DNA of 64,000 bases from Streptosporangium album (GTDB taxonomy: Bacteria > Actinomycetota > Actinomycetes > Streptosporangiales > Streptosporangiaceae), in the NCBI RefSeq assembly GCF_014203795.1, contig NZ_JACHJU010000001.1:2728001-2792000 (forward strand), read 5' to 3'. The position numbers and the translations under genes were made by a program. Under the pieces are notes generated by a model, which was not told the DNA's origin, did not search any database, and worked only from the letters and a program-made list of their open reading frames with translations. Of the stretch, positions 32,054 through 38,888 are shown piece after piece (the stretch's first letter is position 1; every line of letters starts with the position of its first letter).

Positions 32054-32841
32054 AGCTGCTCAAGCACTTTGGCGACCCCATCCTCGTTGTTGGTCGCGGT
32101 CACATGATCGACCGCGGCCAGCACCGCGGCATGGGCGTTGGCTACGGCGTAGGAGGTGCCGACCCACCGCAGCATCGGCAGGTCGTTGGGCATGTCACCG
32201 AACGCGATCGCCTCGGCGGGCCCGATCTCCTGCCCCTCGGCCAGCGCAGCCAGTGCGGAGGCCTTCGTCACGCCGTGGGCGCTCATCTCGATCAGGGCGC
32301 GGCCGCTGGAGTGAGTGGGGGTGACAAGGTCACCGACCAGCTCGCGGACCTCTTCCTGGAGGACGTCCGGGTCCATCCGGGGATGCAGGGCCAGAAGCTT
32401 GGCACACGGCCGTGAGGTGAGAGCGGCCGTTCCGACGCGGAACCCGGCGGCCCCTTTGCCGTCCTCTCGACCGAGACGAAAGCCCGATTCGTGAGCGAAT
32501 CCACCCTCGTATTCAACTGAGAACGCCAGCTCGGGAACCTTTTCACGGAGACGCGTCACCACCTCTTCGAGCACATCTGGAGCGATGAGGTGTGATTTGA
32601 CGATCCGTTCGGTGTGCAGGTCGTAGACAAGGGCGCCGTTGGCGCATATGGCCAGCCCCCTGTGGCGCACCGCCGCCGCGACCGGGCGCATCCACCGGGG
32701 CGGCCGGCCGGTCACGAAGACCAGCGTGGCACCGGCGCTCTCCACACGGGCGAAAGCGGCCGTGGTACGGGGCGAGACGGTACCGTCCGAGCGCAGAGCG
32801 GTGCCGTCGAGGTCGGTGGCGACGAGCCGGGGGTTTCCCAT
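32026..32841 (-). CDS. HAD-IIB family (Cof-type) sugar/nucleotide phosphatase
   Basis: A 271-residue haloacid dehalogenase superfamily phosphatase. Motif I is VATDLDGTAL with the nucleophile Asp and acid/base Asp, motif II is VFVTGRP, motif III Lys is in VTKASALAALAE, and motif IV is IAFGDMPNDLPMLRW. A large C2B cap (residues about 85-190) places it in the Cof/HAD-IIB group. These dephosphorylate sugar phosphates or cofactors such as FMN or PLP; the substrate is not known. It is convergent with bpa and overlaps it by 28 bp. Confidence 0.88.
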   Translation of the reverse strand: MGNPRLVATDLDGTALRSDGTVSPRTTAAFARVESAGATLVFVTGRPPRWMRPVAAAVRHRGLAICANGALVYDLHTERIVKSHLIAPDVLEEVVTRLREKVPELAFSVEYEGGFAHESGFRLGREDGKGAAGFRVGTAALTSRPCAKLLALHPRMDPDVLQEEVRELVGDLVTPTHSSGRALIEMSAHGVTKASALAALAEGQEIGPAEAIAFGDMPNDLPMLRWVGTSYAVANAHAAVLAAVDHVTATNNEDGVAKVLEQLYRYGPELA

Positions 32842-33076
32842 AACAGGTTCCAGTCTGCACTGTGATCCGCGGAGGGCGAACCACGGATCCGTCTCGAGGA
32901 ATCTTCCTCATGGCGGGAACACGGGTGCGCCGGATAGTGTTAGATGTGATGGCGTTGTATTAGCTGAATCCCGTTGTGAAAACCAGTTTGACTGAACCAC
33001 CCCGGGGCTTGCTGTACGACACATGGGGTTCACGAGGTGTGAATCCCAAAGTTTCAAATCCTGAGGGAGAGCTTTA
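32842..33076 (+). promoter_or_regulatory. Cold-shock gene promoter and leader
   Basis: About 235 bp upstream of the cold-shock gene, with no protein frame. It is AT-richer than its surroundings (for example TTGTATTAGCTGAATCCCG near 32953-32971), as expected for a promoter. It ends in GAGGGAGAG (33063-33071), a strong ribosome-binding site. Cold-shock mRNAs often have long structured leaders, and this length allows one. Confidence 0.45.
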
Positions 33077-33280
33077 ATGGCTCAGGGAACCGTCAAGTGG
33101 TTCAACGCTGAAAAGGGCTTCGGCTTCATCGCACCGGACGGCGGTGCACCGGATGTGTTCGTGCACTTCTCCGAGATCCAGGGCAACGGCTACCGTAGTC
33201 TCGAAGACGGCCAGCGGGTCGAGTTCGAGATCACGCAGGGCCAGAAGGGCCCGCAGGCCTCGCAGGTCCGCGCCGTCTGA
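33077..33280 (+). CDS. Cold-shock protein, CspA family
   Basis: A 67-residue single cold-shock domain that binds single-stranded RNA/DNA and melts RNA structure. RNP1 is [11 protein letters not shown] and RNP2 is VFVHFSEIQ, and the start [17 protein letters not shown] is standard. Its length equals that of other actinobacterial CspA-like proteins. It is monocistronic with its own leader and a strong terminator at 33306. Streptomycetes carry several paralogues, so no specific name is given. Confidence 0.95.
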   Translation: MAQGTVKWFNAEKGFGFIAPDGGAPDVFVHFSEIQGNGYRSLEDGQRVEFEITQGQKGPQASQVRAV

Positions 33281-33305
33281 CGCATAGACCTCTGGTAGCG
33301 AGGGA

Positions 33306-33334
33306 GGCGGGGTCCGCTTGACGCGGGCCCCGCC
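33306..33334 (+). terminator. Rho-independent terminator of csp
   Basis: GGCGGGGTCCGC (33306-33317) pairs with GCGGGCCCCGCC (33323-33334) with one mismatch, followed by TTCTCC. It starts 26 bp after the cold-shock stop codon. Confidence 0.8.
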
Positions 33335-33359
33335 TTCTCCGTTTCCCGGGCGGCTCCGG

Positions 33360-33475
33360 CACCCGGCCCGTTCCCGCCGCAGGCCGCCCCCCGAAAGCCC
33401 GCCTCACCACCCGGTCCGTTCCCGCCGCAGGCCGCCCCCCGGAGACCCCGTCTCACCACCCGGCCCGTTCCCGCC
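33360..33475. repeat. 48-bp tandem repeat, about 2.4 copies
   Basis: Units starting CACCCGGCCCGTTCCCGCCG begin at 33360, 33408 and 33457; the third is partial. The units differ at a few positions and by one base in length. It lies in the gap between csp and a decayed oxidoreductase, and no function is evident. Confidence 0.7.
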
Positions 33476-33493
33476 GTGCATCCGCGGTCCGGC

Positions 33494-34019
33494 TCACCGG
33501 TAGACCAGGCCCGAGAGCCGCCTGGCCAGCCCGTTGCGGAAGGCGGGGCTGTGCGCCAGGGTCCGCAGGACCAGGTTCCTGATCGGACGCAGGCGCCTGT
33601 TCATGGTGGCCGGCCGGGGCGGTAGGCGTCGGCCACCCGGTGGTGGCCCCGGAACCTCGATCCCCAGATGATTTCGTGCACCACGGCCCGATCCTTTTCG
33701 GGTCCCCGGCTGTCCGGCAGTGCCTGGACGAAAGCCACGTCGGGCTCGGCCGGCGCCTCGTCGACGGTGGCCACGATCCGGTGGGTGCCGTCGGGCAGCG
33801 GGGCGACCACGACCAGCCCGGCGGGTGAGAAGAAGAGGATGACCTCGTCGCCGGGCACGCCGCCGGTGAGCCGTACGTCGGCCAGGCTGAACGACTCGGC
33901 GTACTGTCCGCCGGTGAACGCGATGCCCGCCTGCTCGCGGACCGTGCTGTGCATGCCGTCCGCGCCGACCACGTACTTCGCCCTGACGGTGGCGCCGCCG
34001 GCGAAGACCGCGCTCACGC
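33494..34019 (-). pseudogene. FAD-dependent monooxygenase remnant
   Basis: Fragments of a PheA/TfdB-type flavin hydroxylase are seen. From 34019 downward it reads GGATVRAKYVVGADGMHSTV, then AESFSLADVRLTGGVPGDEV, LVVVAPLPDGTHRIVATVDE and GSRFRGHHRVADAYRPGR. The sequence then jumps at about 33601 to the family's C-terminus, NRRLRPIRNLVLRTLAHSPA then LARRLSGLVYR and a stop at 33494-33496. The DAAHVHSP flavin-binding block and the whole N-terminal FAD fold are missing. It is non-functional and has an internal deletion. Confidence 0.8.
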
Positions 34020-34038
34020 CTTCGCCGGCGGCGCCACC
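33988..34038. repeat. 19-bp perfect inverted repeat at pseudogene junction
   Basis: GGTGGCGCCGCCGGCGAAG (33988-34006) and its exact complement (34020-34038) flank a 13-bp spacer. One arm encodes FAGGAT of the flavin monooxygenase on the minus strand, and the other encodes FAGGAT of the TetR remnant on the plus strand. It marks the point where the two broken genes meet. Confidence 0.75.
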
Positions 34039-34497
34039 ATCCGGGCCATCGCCTCGGACTCGGGCATCGACCCGTCCATGGTCATGCGCTATTTCGGCGA
34101 CAAGGAGGGGTTGTTCGCCGCCGCGGCCGACTTCGATCTGAGATTTCCCGACCTGGCGGCGGTCCCGCCCGAAACCATCGGGACGACGCTCATCGCCCAC
34201 TTCCTCGACCGCTGGGAACACGACGAGGGCATGCTGATCCTGCTGCGCACCGGCGTCACCGACGAGGCCGTCGCCGAGCGCATGCGCGACATCTTCGCCC
34301 TGCAGTTCGGCCCGTTGGCCGCACGTCTCTGCGACGACCCCTCCCAGGCTCCCGTCCGGGCGGGACTCGTCGCCACCCAGGTCCTCGGCATGGCCCTGTG
34401 CCGCTACGTGCTCCGTCTGCCGCCCGTCGCCGCCATGTCCCGGGACGAGATCGTCGGCTGGCTCGGGCCCACCCTCCAGCGCTACCTCGAGGAGTGA
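34020..34497 (+). pseudogene. TetR-family regulator lacking its N-terminus
   Basis: The plus-strand frame reads FAGGATIRAIASDSGIDPSM then VMRYFGDKEGLFAAAADFDL, which is the helix-turn-helix of a TetR regulator, followed by a complete ligand domain (LRTGVTDEAVAERMRDIFAL and LVATQVLGMALCRYVLRLPP). It ends at 34497. The first helix and start codon are replaced by inverted monooxygenase sequence at the 19-bp inverted repeat. The open frame continues upstream to 33949 but is not TetR-like there. Probably inactive, unless a novel start is used. Confidence 0.75.
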
Positions 34498-34539
34498 GCA
34501 CCCGCGACACAGCCTGATCACAGAAGTCGCGCCGGCCGA

Positions 34540-35095
34540 CCCGGGCCTGCCTGCCCGACGAGCCCGCGCACTGCTACCGCGTCGTCCCGCCGCGGCTGGC
34601 CGTGGACGAGTCCCGGGACGGCGGGACCAGCTGGAACACGGTGTGGGCGGTCTCCGCGGGACGCCAGGACGCACTCCGGCGGCACACGGAGGACCGCTCG
34701 ATGAGGCCGTGGCAGGGCTCCACGGCCATCGCGGTACAGCGCGTACCGGACGGTCACGTGGTGGTGGCGGCCAACGGCGACGACGGCATCGCCGTATCGT
34801 CTATTTCGGCGCCCTGTTGTCCCTGTTCGGCGACGCCTGTGCCCTCACCGCGGCGGCCCTCGCGGCGGCGGCGATCCAGGCGCGCGTGCCCGCGCGGACC
34901 TGGCTCGCGCTGGTCACCATCGCCTCCTGCACGCCGTTCTCGATCTGGATGATCTTCTCCGGCTGGGAGTCGGGCACCGTCGACGCCTATTCGACGGCGG
35001 GGCTCCTCGCCTGGCTCGCCGGCGGTGTCGGGGTCGGGGCGTCCGTCCTGGTCGGCTGGGCGGGCGCGGGGGAAACGATGGAACGTCCGGCCTGA
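34540..35095 (+). pseudogene. Membrane protein remnant with frameshift
   Basis: The first frame reads CLPDEPAHCYRVVPPRLAVD, then ESRDGGTSWNTVWAVSAGRQ, with an Asp-box-like DGGTSW, and VQRVPDGHVVVAANGDDGIA up to about 34795. After that a different frame continues IVYFGALLSLFGDACALTAA and later hydrophobic segments (WLALVTIASCTPFSIWMIFS and AYSTAGLLAWLAGGVGVGAS) to the stop at 35095. The N-terminus is missing, and one frameshift separates the sensor-like part from the membrane part. I cannot name the family. Confidence 0.5.
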
Positions 35096-35103
35096 ACGCG
35101 AGA

Positions 35104-35128
35104 AGGCCCCGCCTGGGTGGCGAGGCCT
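35104..35128 (-). terminator. Terminator hairpin after serS
   Basis: AGGCC-GCC (35104-35113) pairs with GGC-GGCCT (35119-35128) around a TGGGT loop, with one mismatch, 15 bp past the serS stop codon on the minus strand. It is followed by TTCTCG in the direction of transcription. Confidence 0.6.
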
Positions 35129-35143
35129 CCGCTGCGAGCGGGC

Positions 35144-36406
35144 TTACTTGACGGGTTCGAGGACGTCGAGTCCCACGTAGGGGCGCAGAGCCTTGGGGAC
35201 CACGACGGAGCCGTCGGCCTGCTGGTGGTTCTCCAGGATGGCGACGATCCAGCGAGTGGTCGCCAGGGTGCCGTTCAGCGTGGCCGCCTGCTGGGGCCTG
35301 CCCCCGGAGTCGCGGTAGCGGACGCCGAGACGGCGGGCCTGGAAGTCGGTGCAGTTGGAGGTCGAGGTGAGCTCGCGGTAGCGGCCCTGGGTGGGGATCC
35401 ACGCCTCGCAGTCGAACTTCCGCGCCGCGCTCGCGCCGAGGTCGCCCGCCGCGGTGTCGATGACCCGGTAGGGCACCTCGATCTTGGCGAGCATCTCCTT
35501 CTCCCAGGCGAGCAGGCGCTGGTGCTCCTCGTGCGCGTCCTCGGGACGGCAGTAGGAGAACATCTCGATCTTGTCGAACTGGTGGACGCGGATGATGCCC
35601 CGGGTGTCCTTGCCGTACGAGCCGGCCTCGCGGCGGAAGCACGTCGACCATCCGGCGTAGCGGTACGGGAGCGAGCCGCCGTCGAGGATCTCATCGGCGT
35701 GGTAGGCGGCCATGGGCACCTCGCTGGTGCCGACCAGGAACAGATCGTCTTCGGGCAGGTGGTAGACCTCGCTGGCGTGGGCGCCGAGGAAGCCGGTGCC
35801 CCGCATCGTCTCCGGTTTGACCAGCACCGGCGGGATCATCGGGACGAAGCCCGCCTCGATCGCCTGCTGCATGGCCATGTTGAGCAGGCCGAGCTGCAGC
35901 CGCGCGCCGACGCCCTTGAGGAAGAAGAACCGCGATCCGGAGACCTTCGCGCCGCGCTCCATGTCGATCGCGCCGAGCAGCTCGCCGAGCTCCAGGTGGT
36001 CTCTGGGTTCGAAGTCGAAGGACCGCTTCTCGCCGACCTCCTCCAGCACCACGTAGTCGTCCTCGCCGCCCTCCGGCACGCCCTCCTCCACGAGGTTGGG
36101 CACCGTGTAGAGCAGGTCGTCGAGCTCCTTGGCCAGCTTCTCAGCCTCGGTCTCGGCCGACTTGACCTGTGCCGCGAGGTCCTTGGCCCGGGCGAGGAGG
36201 GCGGTCTTCTCCTCCCCGGAGGCACGGGACACCGACTTGCCGATGCTCTTCTGCTCGGCGCGCAGCGTCTCGAAGCGGCTCAGCGCGCCGCGCCGGCGCT
36301 CATCGAGGTCGAGCAGCGTTTCGACGACGGAGTCGTCCTCGCCGCGGGCACGCTGCGACGCCCGTAGCCGGTCGGGATCCTCACGAAGGGTACGCAGGTC
36401 AATCAC
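35144..36406 (-). CDS. serS: Seryl-tRNA synthetase
   Basis: A 420-residue class II aminoacyl-tRNA synthetase that charges tRNA-Ser (and tRNA-Sec). The N-terminal antiparallel coiled coil spans residues about 28-105 ([20 protein letters not shown], then [20 protein letters not shown]) and holds the tRNA long variable arm. Class II motif 2 is [20 protein letters not shown] and motif 3 is [20 protein letters not shown], with the serine-site [13 protein letters not shown]. Length and order are normal. It is downstream of pheA on the same strand (157 bp gap). Confidence 0.97.
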   Translation of the reverse strand: MIDLRTLREDPDRLRASQRARGEDDSVVETLLDLDERRRGALSRFETLRAEQKSIGKSVSRASGEEKTALLARAKDLAAQVKSAETEAEKLAKELDDLLYTVPNLVEEGVPEGGEDDYVVLEEVGEKRSFDFEPRDHLELGELLGAIDMERGAKVSGSRFFFLKGVGARLQLGLLNMAMQQAIEAGFVPMIPPVLVKPETMRGTGFLGAHASEVYHLPEDDLFLVGTSEVPMAAYHADEILDGGSLPYRYAGWSTCFRREAGSYGKDTRGIIRVHQFDKIEMFSYCRPEDAHEEHQRLLAWEKEMLAKIEVPYRVIDTAAGDLGASAARKFDCEAWIPTQGRYRELTSTSNCTDFQARRLGVRYRDSGGRPQQAATLNGTLATTRWIVAILENHQQADGSVVVPKALRPYVGLDVLEPVK

Positions 36407-36563
36407 AGATCAAGGCTACCGACGCGGAGGGCGGGCTCGCACCCGTATAGGACCTCGGCGGGCGAGTTCGCCCGGATAACTCCGGCCGTGGAGGAATGCC
36501 GGGGTCGATGGTGAGGATCCACGCCGGGAGCCTGCCGGCGCCGCCGGCAGGCCTCGCGCGCGA

Positions 36564-37484
36564 TCAGACCGGGCCGGTGCGGATTCTGGACAGCCAATCG
36601 GCGGCCTCGGTGAAGTCGCCGTCGGCCGTACCGCGCTTGATCTGCGGTGACAGGCCGTCGGCGCGCGGGTAGCTGCCGAGGAAGCGCACATCGGCGCAGA
36701 TCCGGTGGAGTCCGGAGATCGCCTCACCGACCCTGGCGTCGGCCACGTGGCCCTCCAGGTCGAAGTGGAAGAAGTAGCGGCCGATGCCGTCGCCGGTGGG
36801 CCGCGACTCGATGCGGGTCAGGTTGACGCCGCGCACGGCGAACTCGGTGAGCATCTCCAGCAGCGCGCCCGGATGGTCGTCGGCGAGGAAGGCGACCAGA
36901 GAGGTGCGGTCGGAACCGGTTGGCTCGGTCGGCGGACCGGGGCGGGACACGCGGACGAACCGTGTCACGGTGTCGGAACGGTCGCCGACGTTGGCGGCGA
37001 GCTCGGCCAGGCCGTAGTTGTCCCCCGCGATGCGCGCGGCGATGGCCGCGTCGTACGGAGAGCCGGGCAGGGCGACCTCCTGGGCCGCCGCCGCGGTCGA
37101 CGGGGCCGCGACCACCACGGCGCCGGGCAGTTCGCGGGCGGTGAAGTTGCGGCACTGGGTGATGGCGGCCGGGTGGGTGAAGATCCGCTTGATGTCGCCC
37201 AGGCGGGTGCCCGGCCGGACCAGGAGCGAGAACTCGACAGGGAGCAGCAGCTCGGCGGTGATGGACAGCGGCTCGCCCCAGGCGAGCTCGTCCAGGGTCG
37301 TGGTGATGGCGCCTTCGAGCGAATTCTCCAGCGGGACGACCGCGCCGTCGGCCTCACCGCGCCGCGCCGCGTCCAGCGCCGCACCGACGTTCGCACTCGG
37401 CAGACGCTCGGCCTCAGGTGCCAGGATCCGCAGGGCCTCCTCGGTGAAGGTGCCCTTCGGTCCCAGGTAGGCGAGTTTCGGCAT
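36564..37484 (-). CDS. pheA: Prephenate dehydratase
   Basis: A 306-residue monofunctional prephenate dehydratase, converting prephenate to phenylpyruvate for phenylalanine synthesis. The catalytic domain covers residues 1-180: YLGPKGTFTEEALRI, VVPLENSLEGAITTTLDEL and the conserved Thr-Arg-Phe in SDTVTRFVRVSRPG. An ACT regulatory domain follows, with DHPGALLEMLTEFAVRGVNL and the ESRPTGDGIGRYFFHFDLEG signature that binds phenylalanine for feedback inhibition. It starts 4 bp after the GT87 stop, so the three genes GT87-pheA-serS may be one transcript. Confidence 0.96.
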   Translation of the reverse strand: MPKLAYLGPKGTFTEEALRILAPEAERLPSANVGAALDAARRGEADGAVVPLENSLEGAITTTLDELAWGEPLSITAELLLPVEFSLLVRPGTRLGDIKRIFTHPAAITQCRNFTARELPGAVVVAAPSTAAAAQEVALPGSPYDAAIAARIAGDNYGLAELAANVGDRSDTVTRFVRVSRPGPPTEPTGSDRTSLVAFLADDHPGALLEMLTEFAVRGVNLTRIESRPTGDGIGRYFFHFDLEGHVADARVGEAISGLHRICADVRFLGSYPRADGLSPQIKRGTADGDFTEAADWLSRIRTGPV

Positions 37485-37488
37485 GGCT

Positions 37489-38820
37489 TCAGGCTATCCG
37501 TTGTCTATCCGAAAGCATGCGGAAAACCTCGCGGCGCCTCGGCAGCCACGAGGCGAGCAGCCAGACCAGGACCAGCGCGCCCAGGCCGAACCCGTTCTGG
37601 ACGATCTTTCCCAGCACCGGGCTGATCACCGGGATCTCCGCCGCCTTGATCGACACCCCCCACCAGGGGACCGGCACCACATAGAAGAGCCAGACCCCGA
37701 CGGCCACCCGGACCCGCACCGGGTCGCTCCCGTCGCCGGCCAGCGCGCCGAGCACCACGACCACCCAGGCCAGGTGGTGGATCCAGGCCACCGGCGACAG
37801 CAGTACGGCCATCAGGCCGACCAGCGCGACCCCGGTCACCACGTGCCCGTCGAGCAGCGCCCGGCGCGCGTGCCGGAAGCCGTACCAGGCGACTGCCGCG
37901 ACCAGTGCCAGCCAGAGCAGGCTGGTCAGCGAGTCGGGCAGGTAGAGCCGGATGAGCATGCCGCGCATCGACTGGTTGGTGGTCGCCGCGTTGGCGCCGA
38001 GCCGCTCGGGGTCGAGCAGCGCGTGGAACCAGAAGTCGGCGGCGTCGGCCGGGATCACCAGGAAGGGCAGCAGGGTGAGGAGCGCCGCGGTGAAGACCGC
38101 CATGAAGAAGGTCCTGCGCTGCTCGGGCCGCGCACCCGGACCGAAGCCGGTGACGAGCAGATAGATCAGGAAGACGCCGGGGGTGAGCTTGACCGCGGTG
38201 GCCAGGCCGATCAGCATGCCGCGCGGCCAGGCGGGGCGGCGGGCCACGCAGTCGGCCAGGCAGAGCGCGACGAGCAGGATGTCCACCTGGCCGAAGCGGA
38301 CCTGGTCCCTGATCGGCATCAGGTAGGTGCAGGCGACCATCAGGAGGGCGAAGGCCATCGGGAGGCCGAGACCGCCCGTCCTGACCGGTGTCTCCGGGTC
38401 CGCCGGCCTCCGGCCCAGCACCGTGCGGCCCAGTATGTCCCGGTACGGCACACTGGGACCCAGCAGGGCGCGGAAGCCGTGTCCCACGCTGACCGCCAGG
38501 GTCACGAAGACGAGGGCCGTCCACACCCACTGTGCGGCGGGCCAGGACATCATCGCGAGGGGCGTGGCCAGCAGCGCCGCGATCGGCGGATAGGTGAAGG
38601 GCAGGAGCTGCGGGGCGGGTGTCACGAAGTCGTAGACCGGCCGCCCCGAAAGGATCGCCTCGCCACCGGTACGGTACACATCCAGGTCGACCAGGCGCTG
38701 GTCGTCGACGTTGCTCAGCCACTGGAGCACCAGCGGGGCCACCGCCACCGCGATGAGCAGCAGCGCGAGCGGCCACATCCAGGGGGGCCGCTTGGTCGTG
38801 GTCGCCTTGCCAGTCGTCAC
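37489..38820 (-). CDS. GT87-family alpha-1,2-mannosyltransferase-like membrane protein
   Basis: A 443-residue polytopic GT-C glycosyltransferase (DUF2029/GT87), about 10-12 membrane segments. The early loop DLDVYRTGGEAILSGRPVYD carries the acidic catalytic residue typical of the family (DLDVY). Further conserved parts are FTYPPIAALLATPLAM, RFGQVDILLVALCLAD and GLATAVKLTPGVFLIYLLVT. Such enzymes add mannose from polyprenyl-phosphomannose to lipoglycans on the outer face. GTG 38820 is taken because it precedes VTTGKATTTKRPPWMWPL, directly before the first membrane segment; the upstream frame is an Arg/Pro-rich artefact. It precedes pheA by 4 bp. Confidence 0.87.
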   Translation of the reverse strand: MTTGKATTTKRPPWMWPLALLLIAVAVAPLVLQWLSNVDDQRLVDLDVYRTGGEAILSGRPVYDFVTPAPQLLPFTYPPIAALLATPLAMMSWPAAQWVWTALVFVTLAVSVGHGFRALLGPSVPYRDILGRTVLGRRPADPETPVRTGGLGLPMAFALLMVACTYLMPIRDQVRFGQVDILLVALCLADCVARRPAWPRGMLIGLATAVKLTPGVFLIYLLVTGFGPGARPEQRRTFFMAVFTAALLTLLPFLVIPADAADFWFHALLDPERLGANAATTNQSMRGMLIRLYLPDSLTSLLWLALVAAVAWYGFRHARRALLDGHVVTGVALVGLMAVLLSPVAWIHHLAWVVVVLGALAGDGSDPVRVRVAVGVWLFYVVPVPWWGVSIKAAEIPVISPVLGKIVQNGFGLGALVLVWLLASWLPRRREVFRMLSDRQRIA

Positions 38821-38888
38821 GACCAGGCAGGTTACCGTGGGCCTGGGGGGAAACGGCCGCCAACGGGTACGGATACGGGGGAAACCGG

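Noticed and set aside
33360-33475. CRISPR-like array
   Set aside because: Units are contiguous tandem repeats without unique spacers, and no cas genes are present.
34741-34770. CACGTG inside GGTCACGTGGTGG as a second parS site
   Set aside because: Flanks are not symmetric and do not match the GTTNCACGTGNAAC pattern.
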